64,000 bases of DNA from Emmonsiellopsis sp. PD_33 (Eukaryota; Ascomycota; Eurotiomycetes; Onygenales; Ajellomycetaceae), in assembly GCA_032988165.1 (NCBI GenBank), contig JANTQF010000038.1, forward strand, positions 62,001-126,000, read 5' to 3'. A model generated the notes under the pieces. It was given only the letters and a program-made list of their open reading frames with translations, searched no databases and was not told the DNA's origin. Shown in pieces: positions 20,772 to 33,629 of the stretch (its first letter is position 1; each line of letters begins with the position of its first letter). A program made the position numbers and the translations under genes.

Positions 20772-23309
20772 TCATGCCTCAGCTTGAACTTCAAGGCTAT
20801 TCTCACTCTCACCATCTTCCTTCTCAGCTTGCTCAGTCACCTCGACCACCTCTGCTTCTTCAACCTCCTGGTATGGAGGTGGGGGCAACTCATCCCCTTT
20901 ACCCTCGCCAACCCACACCTTCTGCAGCTCATTATCAATTTCTTCTCTCCGAGCCTTCCACGCATCAACTTTATCCAGTCGCTTTCTCAGCTCCTGAATC
21001 TCCTTCTCAACACCCATCTTCTCCTTCTCAGTTCCAATGCGTTGGATCTCCCACTCCGACCCGTCCTCGCCCATGCCAAGAGTGAGGTTGAAGGTGTGAT
21101 ATTTCTTCAATGAGACGCGCGTGGAGATGGTTATAAGAGTGATACCACGGTGCTTGGCCTGTTCATATAGCAAGCCCTCAACATCCGAAGAAACGGCAGA
21201 GGTGGCTTCATCGACGAAAGCATATTTCGGTTCGTGGTAGAGGAGTCTTGCCATTCCCATGCGCTGCTTCTCACCACCGCTCAGCACATCTTTCCATTCC
21301 TTGCGGCAATCCCAGCCACCCTCACGGTCTGGGAGGTAGCCGAGGTGGACATCCTTGAGGACCTGAAGAAGATCGGCTTCGCTTTTACCATTCTCGCGCA
21401 TATCCATTTCAGTGTGCGGGTAGATGACTTGGTCCCGTAGGGTTCCTACACTTAGATATGGGCGCTGGGGAAGGAACATTATGCCATCAGCGCCGGAGTT
21501 TCTAGGTCGGCTGACTAAGCCACGGTAGACCGGCCAGAGACCAGCGACGATGCGGGCAATGGCAGATTTGCCGACGCCGTTGGGTCCGGAGATCAAAAGG
21601 TGCTCGCCCGAATGGACAATAAAGCTTAGCGATTCGATAAGCTCGTCGCCGCCTTGTGGGAAGAGGGAGGGGGCGACGATGGGTACGTGTTCAAGACGGA
21701 CGCCGTCGAAGCCGCTGTGGATCGTGCCCTGGACGTCTGAGAGGGAGTATAATTCGGAGTGAGAACCACGACGCTGGTTATATGCGTTGGCATGGACACG
21801 ATGGAGGGTGGATATCAGGGTATACACTCGCGAAGTGTATCCGGCTAGTTCTGAAAGGTCCTTAATGCTATACATCATACGGCCGCCAGCATCTGCCAAG
21901 GACAGCATAAGACGCTTATTGGTAATGAAATCCTTCATGCGATCACGTTCTCTCCCGGACGCATCGGACGTAGAGAAAGATAGTTCCGAAACACCACCCA
22001 GACCACCCCACGCGGGTAAGAATACTGGTAGCGACGTGATGAGGTATCCAAAAGCAGACCAGGCGTACTTGAGAATTATATCTTCAAGCATATTGTAACG
22101 AATTTTCAAACTGTAAATTCCCTCCATCCATCGTTGAAGATCCTTGAAACTCTTGGTGAGGAATACTCGTTCCATTTCTGCGCCGCCGTAGAACGCAACC
22201 TCTTCAGAATTTGCCAGAAGTCGAGAATGGAGACCTCTAAAGTCCCCTTCCTTTTTGCCTTCCACCGCTGTCAATTTTCCAAAAGGAGGAGAAAGACGAC
22301 GAAGTACAGTGGCAGTCCCAAAATACCCACTTAGGATGCCAGTCAGAGCCAACGGGCCTAGTGATCGATAAAGCTGATAGTTGAAGACAAAAAGGTCAAC
22401 CAGCGGCTTCCCAATGGATGAGTATAACTTAGCAGATGCAGCACAGAAACGAGTCAGATCTTGCGTGATGAATTGATCCGCCCCTTGCCCGACACCTCCG
22501 TCAAGGTTGGTGAGTCTGTAGTAGTTCATGTTGTCGTTCAGGTAAAGGTCATGTATATATCTAGTAAGTCTCGTTCGAAAGGCGATTGACACTTTGGATT
22601 GAAGGAACTTGATCATAGCATTCGTATATGAGGCAAAAGTTCCGATGCCGCACCACTTAACGATACCCCAGATAAAAGCTTTGCCTTTACCGGCAACAAG
22701 ATCCCGCACAATTTCTCCATCAAGCCTTGCTACCACGAGAGAGAGATATGTCCTGAGCATGAGGAAAACACCATGGCTGATCAGGAATCCCGTTTCCTTA
22801 CTATTCCACCTTGGAATCATAATGCTCAACAAGCTGAGAAATTGGTGTAAGAAAGCCAGGTTCAAGCCGGGTTTCGTAGAGGGAGGCGGGATCTGTGAAG
22901 CCATGGACGACGCATCCCCAAGCCCCGCCGCTCGTGGCGGGTTGAGGAATAATCGCCGATGAGCATCAAACGTGGTCGGTTTCGTTGGGTGGATAGTTAC
23001 TTTGGAGATACTGGATGACGAGACGGACGATTTGTACGGGACGTAGATAATGCGCGATCCGTCCTTACCGCGAATGCCGGAATTCCTTCTCACAAGCCGT
23101 CTGCCTTGTGCTCGCTCCTTTGACCACTTCTGCCAACGGTTGTATCCTCCATATCCGCTGCCGATTATAGACAAAATAAGGGCAGCGGTTGCGACAAACT
23201 TGGCGGTCCTTGAGGACTTTCGGATCCGAGCCCGGAGCAGGGACGAATAATGCGTGTAGAGGAGGAGTAATGGGTCCTCAGGGGCTCGTAGGGTTGACTG
23301 CGCAGCCAT
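20772..23309 (-). CDS. Peroxisomal ABC half-transporter, ABCD family (Pxa1/Pxa2 type), 845 aa
   Basis: A single exon. I take the ATG at 23309 (MAAQSTLRAP); the open frame extends a few codons further but without ATG. The N-terminal 300 residues contain hydrophobic segments and the basic GRRLVRRNSGIRGKDGSR stretch typical of fungal ABCD proteins. The EAA-like motif NSEEVAFYGGAE lies near residue 365. The nucleotide-binding domain has Walker A GPNGVGKSA near 571, signature LSGGEKQR near 673, and Walker B plus D-loop YAFVDEATSAVSSDVE near 690. The C-terminus carries an extra acidic, coiled-coil-like tail. Pxa1-Pxa2 heterodimers import long-chain acyl-CoA into peroxisomes for beta-oxidation. Which of the two it is cannot be told by eye. 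Confidence 0.9.
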   Translation of the reverse strand: MAAQSTLRAPEDPLLLLYTHYSSLLRARIRKSSRTAKFVATAALILSIIGSGYGGYNRWQKWSKERAQGRRLVRRNSGIRGKDGSRIIYVPYKSSVSSSSISKVTIHPTKPTTFDAHRRLFLNPPRAAGLGDASSMASQIPPPSTKPGLNLAFLHQFLSLLSIMIPRWNSKETGFLISHGVFLMLRTYLSLVVARLDGEIVRDLVAGKGKAFIWGIVKWCGIGTFASYTNAMIKFLQSKVSIAFRTRLTRYIHDLYLNDNMNYYRLTNLDGGVGQGADQFITQDLTRFCAASAKLYSSIGKPLVDLFVFNYQLYRSLGPLALTGILSGYFGTATVLRRLSPPFGKLTAVEGKKEGDFRGLHSRLLANSEEVAFYGGAEMERVFLTKSFKDLQRWMEGIYSLKIRYNMLEDIILKYAWSAFGYLITSLPVFLPAWGGLGGVSELSFSTSDASGRERDRMKDFITNKRLMLSLADAGGRMMYSIKDLSELAGYTSRVYTLISTLHRVHANAYNQRRGSHSELYSLSDVQGTIHSGFDGVRLEHVPIVAPSLFPQGGDELIESLSFIVHSGEHLLISGPNGVGKSAIARIVAGLWPVYRGLVSRPRNSGADGIMFLPQRPYLSVGTLRDQVIYPHTEMDMRENGKSEADLLQVLKDVHLGYLPDREGGWDCRKEWKDVLSGGEKQRMGMARLLYHEPKYAFVDEATSAVSSDVEGLLYEQAKHRGITLITISTRVSLKKYHTFNLTLGMGEDGSEWEIQRIGTEKEKMGVEKEIQELRKRLDKVDAWKARREEIDNELQKVWVGEGKGDELPPPPYQEVEEAEVVEVTEQAEKEDGESENSLEVQAEA

Positions 23310-26096
23310 TTTTGGTGCTTCCGGATGCAATAGCTGCTCGCGAACGGCTCAAGTTGGGCTCAGAAATGCCTTTTATCCCCAGCCGGAGATGGCATTGTTG
23401 ACATGCAACAAAGGAGACTGTAGGGTCGATAGAAGGGAGATCCCTGTTCTTTCTTTCTTAGGCGCACAGATATGAAAGAGAGCTGTCGCTAGGTTGGTTG
23501 AGCATTATATGCGCGAGTAGCGAAATGCCAGCGGTGTCTGAAGGGAGAATGGAGGGCTGACGGTGAAGCTGGGATCCTTCGGTTGGGCTTGGATATCGCC
23601 GGCGATAGCTTGACATGTGATGATGATGGAATCCGGGGTTGCGGTCACATGACAGTATTCACGTGATTGGGATCATGTGATTTGGCCAATGGGGATAAAT
23701 TACGTATCTATGATTACAGAACTAGTCCATACCGTACCCGAGTATTGTCATAAAATACACAGGGTTGCCCAGCGGTCTTTGTTCAACCCAGACCATCTTG
23801 TCCAGGATGGAGTTGTCCAAGTACCAACTTTATGATCACTCCGCCTTGCTGCCACTCTTGCCATGGCTAAGACGACTTGTGATTTGCTCGGCAGTTTCTC
23901 CGCAGTAAATGGTCCCCAGACTCCTCATATAATATTATGTCCTGATTCGTAAGCTGATGGCAGGTTTCTGTTTGCTCTTCTCACCCTTCTCGCCCATTTT
24001 TATCATCGACTCCACCAGAACGAAAAGACAACCTCCGCCAATGCGATGCCAGCATAAGATTTCTTTGGCAGCCATCAGTGCCATCACTATCACAGTGGAA
24101 CCAGACACATCGGGCGCTGCCAAGCTGGGGTCAGCGGCTTGGCCGTTGTTAGCGGTAACTACAGTGTGGGTGGGTTAAATTGGGCAGAGCAGAGGCAAAC
24201 CCCAGGCCACGCTGGTTTTAACCGCATCTCAAGCCCAGATTGTCTAGATTTCGACCTAAGCGCCGTGAAGAAAATACACTGCCCAATGACAGGCCAATGT
24301 TTGGCCTTGGCATCAATGAGGAGAGCTGACCAGCCAGGAGCAGCATTGCGTTTCTGATGCAGCAATAAAATGCTTCCATCACACTTTACTCACCTGTCTT
24401 GCTAATTGTCAGAATGGCTATTTTTTCCATGCATTGCTGGAGCTATCTGCACCATATACGCATGAGCCGTACCCGCCCGTGACAGGAAGCTGGCGCGGAC
24501 ATTTGGCACAACCATTGTCCTACCCTCGAATGCAGCTGACCAAAGCGCAAACAGCGGCAGAAACATGTCTGGGGTAGAATGGTTTTAAGGGAAAGCACCT
24601 ATGGCCCTTGCATACATACTACTATGCATTGATTTTATCGCAGCGACTATTGCCGCCAGCTTATGTTATGCTCAATGTTTCAGTGAAGAAGAATCCCAGG
24701 CCGTAGTCGCAACGTGCCATTGGCAGGATAGCCCCCTAACCATGGCAATATCTAGCTTAGATCCTTATTCTGAAGCCCATGATATCTCATGGGGTGTTGA
24801 TGTTCTCTTGGGTAACAATTCTAGCTCTTTAGCTGAGAGTTCTGTGTATGCGCTTTCAGATAACTGATAATCTATAACCTCTACAATACGCACCAGCCTG
24901 GTTTCTCCATTCCTATCTACCAGCTTGGATGTTCCCAAGTTGGAAGTAGGAAGCGGCCTCCATGGGGTATTTGATATCACGTGATCTTGTATGTATTTTT
25001 AGCGTGGGGTACGTGCTGTAATAAATCCAATCGGGATGTGTGGCGTGATAGATTACCGCCGTCAGCCTAGCCCGGTACGCAGCCATCCATACGTCTCCCC
25101 GCCTACGGAGTAGACAGCGGGCGATCAGCGGCGTCACCATACCGCCGGCCATACCATACAACAGCCATACAGGACATACCGTATCGTCGATACCACCAGC
25201 CCCCTTTCTGCCCAGCACACCTCGCCCAACCACACCCGTCGCCAGCGTTGAACCGCCATCCTGAGTCTCTCTCCATCCAAGATCCAGGTCGCCGTCGTCT
25301 CTGGCCAGCTGCGAACCTTATCCCGAGCGCTGGAGCTGGTTCTGTGCCCTGACTTCCCCTCGCCAATTCCCTTGTGTCAACCCAGGTTGTGTCTGAACTC
25401 TACCGCTCTTTGGGCTCTGTACCGTCGATCGACCCCCAGGTGACTTTTCCGCCTAAGGCTGCTTGCTGCTGCTTGCTGCTGCTCCCATATCAGCCCTAGC
25501 CTTGCCTGCACGTCGCAAGGCCGTCTTCCTCTCCTGTCGCCGCCCATCCGACCTCTCCGTTCCGTTCTGCTCCCGCCGCTGCCCTCGTGGAGCTTTGTCA
25601 GACGGTTTCAGACATTGTAGGGCACTTGGTGACTTGGATGACCTTGTTGGCCGCCACCCCCGTCCCCTTCGACGACACCCATTCCAAGCGCGACGAACGC
25701 CAAGTCGACTCTTGCGTACCCGCTCGACTTCTTCGATTCTTCCTTCGCATTCCCTTCTAGACTTCAATTCGGGACCTTCCTGTTGAGCGCGGATATATTT
25801 GGGCTGCTTTTGTGGGTATTTGTGGCGGGTTCCTCGAGCTGAGTGAAGCTAGCCTTCGCTCCTGGCTCATCCTTTTCACCACGCAGCGGCAAACTTCGTC
25901 TGTTTACGCTTAGAAGGAAGAGGCCAGAAGTCCCCTCCAACGGCATCCCTTCTAGCGAGCCAGGCAAGTGGAGTGGGCATTCTTGAGGGATCGAACTGTG
26001 TTGTAGTTCCAGGTTGAAAGTGATCTCCGGTGTTACTTACGAACTCCCAACACATTACTTCTTCTTTTCACTGGGGATCGCCCTTCTAATCTATCC
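23310..26096. other. Long intergenic region (2.8 kb) ahead of the Psr-type phosphatase
   Basis: No gene could be supported. The right part (about 25.1-26.0 kb) is GC-moderate and pyrimidine-rich on the plus strand, and could be a long promoter and 5' leader of the phosphatase gene. The ABC transporter promoter lies at the left end. A weak short frame at 24601-24867 is listed separately. Confidence 0.45.
24601..24867 (+). CDS. Possible small secreted protein, 88 aa (weak)
   Basis: The frame begins with an ATG and a hydrophobic stretch (ILLCIDFIAATIAASLCYA) that could be a signal peptide with cleavage near residue 24. The rest is polar with few cysteines and two Asn-Ser glycosylation-like sites (NNSSS). 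No family is recognised, and a chance open frame is quite possible. It stands alone in a long intergenic gap. Confidence 0.2.
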   Translation: MALAYILLCIDFIAATIAASLCYAQCFSEEESQAVVATCHWQDSPLTMAISSLDPYSEAHDISWGVDVLLGNNSSSLAESSVYALSDN

Positions 26097-27997
26097 ATGA
26101 CGGCCTCACCTAACGGCCCAGGGCCCGGTGAGTATTCCATTTGCCCTGTCGGCGCCATACCTCTGGGATCTATAGCGTTTACTGACACTGCTTCCAGACT
26201 CCGCTTTTCCTATACCCAACGACGCGACCTCCAAAAACCTTTCCCCAACCGACCAGACGGTTGATGACACCCCGTTAGAGCGGAAAACATCGCAGGCTAA
26301 TTCCGTCCAAGGATCATCGAGCCGCACAGACCGTCCAAAGAAGAAAAGATCATTTCTCCGCGTCCCATCCCGCGCATCGTCCAATATAAAGCAGGAAGGG
26401 CAATCGACTGGTCCGGACGCATCACAAGATGAGGCTGAAAACAATACCACGAGCAAGAAACGGGCGGACAGCAGGGCATCCAGCAGGCGGTCCAGGCGCG
26501 TCAAGGCACCTGATACTACCGATTCCGCACCGAAAGTCTCGACCCCTGATATAGATGATAAGGCGAAACCGGAAAGGGCATCGAAAGGGTCATCCAAGTT
26601 GTTCTCGTTCCTGAGCTGTTGTAGCTCGTCCAGCCAAGACCAAGAGGATGTAACCGTCCCACCCAAGAAGTCGACAAAACCACAATCGTCGCATGGGAGG
26701 CAGGCAACCCCGGTTGAGAAGGCAGAGCCTAGTGCTGCGGACTCGAGCACGGCAGATTCCCGGGAACCAGTGGCTTATGACGAAAAGTCGACGTTGAAGG
26801 TCAACACAGATCGGAGGGAGTCACAAGTCGAGGACGAGGTTTCAGTTGTAGCCGGTGAAAGCAGCACGGATAGCTTTGCGAAAAGACATCTTGATGAACG
26901 ACCAACCCTGCCTCCACCTTCCAACTCAGCATCGGCCCCCAAACGTTATTCGGGTGAAGGATCAAACGCTTCTCATGGTCTACCCGCCGCCGCCACATCG
27001 GAACAGCCCCCTCCTGCTGATCCAATTAATATATCGGTGGAAAACAACACAAACGCTGCAGTCCCCGTAACGGAGCAGCGCAATGGCGATGGCGACGCCA
27101 CTATGCAAGACGGATCATCAAGAGATAGTTATATTGAAGAGGATGACTCTCCCATATCCCATGAAGAGACCACCCAGCAAGCGATACAAATTCCTCCACC
27201 ACCCCCGCGAGACCGCAATACGGAATCCGGCAAACAAGTTCCCCCCGTTCCGGCAATCCCACAAGAGAAGCAGCAGTGGCTACTACCCCCTATCCAGCCT
27301 CATCTTCAGAGCCGAAAATGTCTAGTTCTAGACCTCGATGAGACCCTGGTCCACAGCAGCTTCAAGGTTAGACAAGCTCCCCTTCACCAATAACCACGCT
27401 TGATTATACTCACAATAGATAGGTCCTTGAGAAAGCGGATTTCACGATACCTGTGGAAATCGAAGGGCAATATCACAATATTTACGTGATCAAGCGCCCC
27501 GGTGTTGATCAATTTATGAAGCGAGTGGGAGAACTCTATGAAGTTGTTGTTTTTACTGCATCCGTATCAAAGGTTTGTTAATAATTTACCCTCACGATGG
27601 GAACCGATAACTAACAAACATTCCTCCAGTATGGCGATCCTCTATTAGATCAGTTAGATATCCATAATGTTGTACATCATCGATTATTTAGAGACAGCTG
27701 TTACAACCACCAGGGAAACTACGTCAAAGTATGGTCCCCCATTTCCTTCTTGACTAACACTCCCTCTGACAAGTTTTGTGCCAGGATCTTTCACAAGTTG
27801 GCCGCGACCTCCGCGAAACCATCATTATCGACAACTCTCCCACCTCTTACATTTTCCATCCTCAGCATGCCATTCCTATCAGCAGCTGGTTTTCTGACGC
27901 ACACGATAACGAGCTGTTAGATCTTATCCCCGTTCTCGAAGATTTGGCTGGCACACAGGTTCGAGATGTGAGCTTGGTTTTGAACGTTGCATTATAG
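26097..27997 (+). CDS. FCP1/SCP-type phosphatase, Psr1/Psr2-like, 553 aa, five exons
   Basis: Exons 26097-26127, 26198-27366, 27423-27572, 27630-27728 and 27785-27997 join with consistent phases. The first exon is only 31 nt ([10 protein letters not shown]). The N-terminal 380 residues are polar, Ser/Pro-rich and probably disordered. A Cys pair in [12 protein letters not shown] near residue 151 resembles the palmitoylated cysteines of Psr proteins. The catalytic NIF/HAD domain follows: [10 protein letters not shown] (nucleophile Asp near residue 391), [23 protein letters not shown] and [10 protein letters not shown]. In yeast, Psr1/2 are plasma-membrane phosphatases acting in the salt and general stress response through Whi2/Msn2. 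The Nem1/SCP families share the domain; length and Cys pair favour Psr. Confidence 0.88.
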
Positions 27998-29969
27998 CGA
28001 CTGTTAGGCCTTTGACAAGAGTGTTCTCTTCACTCCGCGGCGAACCACTCCCGCTGCCTTCGCTGAAAAGAACGGTGGAGCTGCTTGGCCCAAGCCCCAC
28101 AGATGTACATGTACTTTCTCGGGCTATCTATCGCCTGTTCCCTGTTACATATCTCCTAGACCCGGCAATTGCCCACCGACAGGGGAAACAGGAACCGCCA
28201 CCTTAACTGAAGGCAAGGGACAGGTTCAAAAATAACCTGCATTCCGTTTCCGACGAAGAGTGCTCGAGCGTCTCCCAGGCTGGATTTTCCTAGCACATTA
28301 CCCGTCCTTTCTTTCCCTTTTTGCGCTTTCCTCATTCCCAATCCCCGCTTTAACTTGTCCCATTTATACCCCCCTAGTTTGTTTCCACCCCCTTATCGGG
28401 TTGATATACTCCGAGTGAGCGTTTCTTCTCCCGTGTTTTGCCTTCCGAAAGCATTTCCTCGTTTGCATCAACCAGGCGTTTGCTGTCTGCCTTCCTCCCA
28501 TTCTGTTTGCAGACTACCAAAAAAATGTCCTTGCTGGGTACATGCGTTTCTATTCCCCAGCCCCCACGATCGATCTACCTTCTATTTATCTCATGCCCAA
28601 GTGGCTTTGTTACCCACATACACACGCACACGCGCGCACCGCGACCATGTATCTCCTTTGTCATATTCCCTTTGTCTTGTCTGATCCTTTCCTCCCCTGT
28701 TTTGATTTTTATCAGCCTTTTGTTTTTCGTTTCTATGATCTGTTCTTCGTATATCCTTTTTTTTTTTTTTTTTTCACCTTCCAAGCAGCGATTTCCCCCC
28801 TTGTATTTCATGTGTTGTTTATTCTTTATTTTCTTCCATTTTTTAAGAGATATCACATTAAGTAAAGCAACTGATTCGCGGGTCCCCTATTATTACCTAC
28901 CTACTTACTATATTACTTACTACCCTATATTTTTATACCAGTATTATTAGTATTTTTACTTTCTAGCTTCATTTATATTTTTCACATTTCCCATTCGATT
29001 ACTTCATCCTGCTACTCCCTTTTTTCCCCTTCATATTGCCAGTAAATTACGTTCACCCTAGGTGTCTTGCTAATTCGATCAATCTTTGAATAGCCCTTCT
29101 TCTTCATTGGTCTTTGCTGTCGAATTTTTAACTCTCTTTCCTCTACATCTCTCTATCTTCCCCCTTTTTCTACCGAAAAGGTTCTGTTTCTATTGCATAA
29201 GGGCGGCTCTTTTGAAGCTTAAACGTCGGAGTTCTACATCGATATGAATTCCTTTTCCCTTCTCGTTAAGGGAAGAAAAATAGTGCAGGCATGTTGTATT
29301 ACTATCTATTCAGTAGTGTGCTCGATTAATACTATGTATTCTAGGATCACAGCTGTTGGTTATATGGCTGCCATCTAGATGGGGAGTTGCTTTCAGGCTG
29401 AGAGCGCCTCTCCGTCTTTTTTCCCTTCTTTAAAGGGATAGAACTTATCTAAATATAATCAAGTAAGAGAATAGCAGCATATTATAGCATTGTATAGGTG
29501 TTATTTTTTTGTCGCGTGGTTCTGTTGTCAGGCTGTGAAATAGTGGTAGGGAAAGCATCTATATATATATTCTAGGGAGCCGTATGAATAGGACTCGTTA
29601 CGCAATAGGAATAGAAACATGTTGAAACTGAAAGTCCCAGAGGCTGCTAGATAATAGGTCTCTAATATATCTCCACAATATACAGGCGCAAAGTATATAA
29701 ATTCTATATCTGTAGGATGTGAATTGTTCTAAGAACCGGCGGGTTGTATTCAATAAATATCTGAGCTGGGACAGGAACCTAAAATGCTTGGCTGACATCT
29801 TCCCATCTCTGACCCTGCGCGTTTACAACACCGTCCTCTACAAAAATAACCACAGCCCGAAGACATATCTAAACATCCTGCTAAGCAACTCATATACTCT
29901 CCCTCTCATCCACTCTACCCTCCCTGATCACCACCTCATCCCCTCCCCCACCTCCTCCCCATCCCTCCT
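27998..29969. other. Intergenic region, pyrimidine-rich, no supported gene
   Basis: Contains the phosphatase 3' region and the sds22 promoter. The plus strand is T/C-rich with an 18-base T run at 28757-28774 and a CA-type repeat (cacacgcacacgcgcgc) at about 28620. Long open frames here have low-complexity hydrophobic translations from T-richness and are not genes. Confidence 0.5.
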
Positions 29970-31711
29970 ATGACGGAACCCACCCCTCCCCAACCACCCC
30001 TCCCAACGACCGAACCCTCACCCTCACCCTCACCCAAACCCGACACAGCCATGAAAGACAGCAAAGGCTGGGACGGCAAGCTGCGCGTCGAGCGCCACGC
30101 GCAACTCACGAACCCGGAAGCCCTCGAGGATCCAGACTACTCGGATGAGAACGCGCCGCCGAGGGAGGAGATTGAGGCGGATGAAGGTTTGTGGATATTC
30201 TGATTGTGATGGGGGAGGGGAATGGGGGGTTTGTGTATGTGTGTGTATGTATGTGAATGGATTGCTAATGTGTGCTGCTGGTGGTGGTGTAGATTTGTTG
30301 GCGGAGTTGGAGGATGATGTCGATGTATGTTATTACTCCCTCGGCGTGCATGCTGCGCCGGATTTCTTTCTTTCTTTCTTTTTTTTTGAGAGAGAGCTGC
30401 TGCTAACGACTATGATGTGAATAGGACATTGATCTCGTCCACTGTCGGATATCATCGTTGCCCGCGCTACATTTGGAGAGGTTTACGAATCTAGAGGTAC
30501 CGCAACTCCTCCTCTACCCCTCGAAACCACCCGTTGGAAACATAACACACCTCTCTAACAAATAATCAAACAAAGAAACTCTGTCTCCGCCAAAACGAAA
30601 TATCCCGAATCGAGTTCCCTGCCAACCTTGGTCCCACCCTCGTCGACCTAGATCTCTACGACAACCAGATCTCACATATCAGAGGCCTCGAGCACCTTAC
30701 GAAGCTCACTAGTCTAGACTTCAGCTTCAACAATATCAAGCATATCAAGAACGTCTCGCATTTGGTGCATCTGACGGATCTGTATTTTGTACAGAATCGA
30801 ATACAGAAGATTGAAGGGCTGGATGGATTGACGAAGTTGAGGAATTTGGAGTTGGCGGCGAATAGGATACGGGTAGGTTTTTTTACTGTTGGATTGTTCT
30901 GGGGCCAGTTATGTCTTCAAATGGGATAATGCTGATCAACTATTATGTCTAGGATATTGAGAATCTAGATTCCCTGACCGCACTGGAAGAGCTTTGGCTG
31001 GGAAAGAATAAAATCGTCGAAATCAAGGTATGATATGAACAAACGATAGATAGGCCTCTGCAGAATACCAGAACCTCAATCACTAACCCAACGCCATCCA
31101 TTCAGAACATCTCCACCCTCACCAGCCTAAAAATACTCTCCCTCCCCTCCAACCGCCTAACCAGCATCTCTGGCCTCTCCGACCTCCCCAACCTCGAAGA
31201 ACTCTACGTCTCCCACAACGCCATCACCTCCCTCTCCGGCCTAGAATCCAACACGAACCTGCGCGTCCTCGATATCTCCAACAACCAAATCAGCAAACTA
31301 GAGAACCTCTCCCATCTCACTCACCTTGAGGAACTGTGGGCGTCCAGCAACCAGTTCGCGAGCTTCGACGAGGTGGAGAAGGAGCTGAGGGACAAGGAGG
31401 AGCTCAAGACAGTGTATTTTGAGGGCAATCCGTTGCAGTTGATGAATCCTGTGTTGTATCGGAATAAGGTTCGATTGGCGCTTCCGCAGATTCAGCAGAT
31501 TGATGCGAGTGAGTGCTTCCCTCCCCCCTGCTCTCTTCTCTCCTTAGTGCTTTATGTTGGCTTGTGTGAATATGGGGTTAAGTCCCAAAACTCTGCTGCG
31601 ATATTTGCAATGGCTGCCACCCCCCTCCATCGTGCGAGCGAACTGATTAAATTATATTTTGCTAATGACCACATTCCCGAACCCCCATTAGCATACGTGC
31701 GGGTCTCATAA
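29970..31711 (+). CDS. sds22: Protein phosphatase 1 regulatory subunit Sds22, 371 aa, seven exons
   Basis: Exons 29970-30186, 30293-30324, 30425-30496, 30576-30872, 30953-31027, 31106-31508 and 31692-31711 join with matching phases. The acidic Pro-rich N-terminus (about 85 aa) is followed by some 11 leucine-rich repeats of the 22-residue SDS22 type (examples: LVDLDLYDNQISHIRGLEHL, LTDLYFVQNRIQKIEGLDGL). The tail carries the LRR-cap (KTVYFEGNPLQ) and ends IDATYVRVS, as in orthologues. The last exon is only 20 nt. Sds22 binds PP1 (Glc7/Dis2) and controls its targeting in mitosis. The split of the repeat region into short exons with 70-110-nt introns makes it invisible to single-frame searches. 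Confidence 0.93.
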
Positions 31712-32596
31712 AAGTCTGGGATGGCATCGAAACAGTCAGAACCCAATCTCTGTACATTCTGCAATATGACGCCAAAATACGATATCATAGAGAAATCAAG
31801 CAGGAATCGCATAAGCCCCTGAAAATAATAAATGAATGTTATGAAATCATGTCTCACTACTTACTGCCTTCAAACTTTACATTTTTCTGCCCCTTGAGTG
31901 TATTTATATAGGTAGTATATAGCCCGTTTGGAATTCTGGTTCATGAATATGGGTGGTCTTTCTATCTATCTGGATATCTAGATATCATGCAAGTAAAATA
32001 GTAGTAGTACATGGGTATATGGACGAATGGGAGCCGTGAATTATTAATACACGGCCAGAAAAGCTGTTTTTGGCACCCGCTGTGCCGAGTTGAGGGTTGG
32101 AGGGCCAAACCGTAGACATCTCAAATGCTTCATAGAGGGGCTATTTGAATGATTTTGATTGCGAGGTTCTTCTGTTCCTCTCTTATTCCCTCTCTTATTC
32201 CTCTGGGTATGGCCGAGTCATGTGTTGAATGAGTATTTTGGCCGGCCAAAGACCCATCGCCCCTCGAGATATCATTGATTCGAACATTGCAAAAAGGAAC
32301 GACATACTCCCGGGATCGGAGAGGAGCCGATTCCTCGATCGATGTGGAAGTATATTTGGGCCGTTTGTGTTCCGTCGGGGCGTGCCTGGCGTCCACCGGA
32401 TCCAAATCTCAGGTAAAAAATGGAGACGGGCTTGTCCATTTGTTCCGTTCTGTTTTGCTCCTCGGCCCGTCCCAGCCAAATAATCCCATCTGGAGAGAAC
32501 CCATAACGAGGTCGCTAGCCCCTCTATCCGAAGTTTGACCCATATCCCGCGAAGAGAAATATCGACCACCTCAGAAAAATACATCGCTTGTGCCCT
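31712..32596. other. Convergent intergenic region
   Basis: Lies between the ends of sds22 and the next minus-strand gene. Several short frames overlap one another on both strands at 32.1-32.6 kb without family features. Nothing further was seen. Confidence 0.4.
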
Positions 32597-33589
32597 CTAA
32601 TCAACCTCCGTGTGGATGCCCGACTTCTCCTCTGCCTTGCTTATCCGGCTCCCCACATTCCCTTCTACTTTCCCCGCAGCCTTTGGTTCCTCACCCCTCT
32701 GCCTCCTCCTCTCCTTTGATTTCGCCGCATTAGCTCTCGTCCTCTCCTCCTTAGCCAGCTCTCCATCCCTCCACATCCCCATCAATGATGACACCCCAAA
32801 CTCCTGCCCCTCTCGCAGAATCTTCTGCTGGATCCGATACGGTATCTGCCGTTTCCGCCTGGGGAAGCAATCCGCATGCTGAGACGTGGGGATCCGATAT
32901 TCTTGGCCGTCGTGTACACGGGTCTGGTGGAGATCGTGGATGTCGACGGATTTGGCGATGTCGAAGCTGTTGTAGTAGGGGTTTTGCATGACGCTGGTGG
33001 CGTGGTTGTGGTGGGAGGGTTCGATCGTGCAGAGGATCGAGCTGCGGCTGTTTTCGCGGGATTGTCTGGGTGATGATACCGAGGATGATTTTGGGAGTGG
33101 GATGGTGATTGGAGATGCCTCTACTGCTGCGTTTCTAGCGTTGACACTTTCAAAAATCGCCAGGGCGGCACGGCCGGAATTTGTTGGGCGGAGTGAGGGG
33201 AAGTTCTGGGATTTGTGGTTAGCTATCGTATAAATCGTTTTTTTTTTGATATGTATATTATCGATAGTGGTGTGCGAGATCTCTAGAAAATAGACGGCAA
33301 CAATCATAATACGGTTGGGAGAGATAAAGAATATAGGCTGGAGAATAAGAGAGTATGCTTGACATATCCCCCGAAATATAGAGCAGTATACAGCTGCATA
33401 CAGCCCCATTGAAAAAAAAAGGCCATGGGTCAAGGAGAAAAGAGCCCATACAAGGGGTATAGGGAACACTTCAAATAGAAACGCCTCAACCCATTGACAT
33501 AAGATTCACTCATCCAATCACCAAGATAGAAGAAAATCCATACACACCTTCAAATTCAAAAACATCGACACCTCTCCGAACTTTTGCAT
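32597..33589 (-). CDS. Hypothetical fungal protein, about 216 aa (5' end uncertain)
   Basis: The main exon runs from about 33205 down to the stop and encodes a Ser/Pro/Arg-rich segment, then YYNSFDIAKSVDIHDL, DGQEYRIPT, QIPYRIQQKILREGQEFGVS and a highly charged C-terminus (ERTRANAAKSKERRRQRGEE). Conserved-looking motifs and non-repetitive composition suggest a real gene. The family is unknown to me. An upstream exon 33589-33548 (MQKFGEVSMFLNLK) would join in phase through a 342-nt intron ending TCCCAG. Alternatively the frame runs on unspliced with a hydrophobic leader, which looks less natural. Confidence 0.5.
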
Positions 33590-33629
33590 CGCCCCAAGTA
33601 CCAATTGAGACTCTGCAATCGTGCGTGGA

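Noticed and set aside
26106..26750. 214-codon minus-strand frame
   Set aside because: Antisense to the Ser-rich part of the Psr-type phosphatase.
28355..28950. Frames of 107-170 codons in T/C-rich DNA
   Set aside because: Phe/Leu/Ser-rich low-complexity translations in several frames at once, typical of pyrimidine-rich untranslated DNA.
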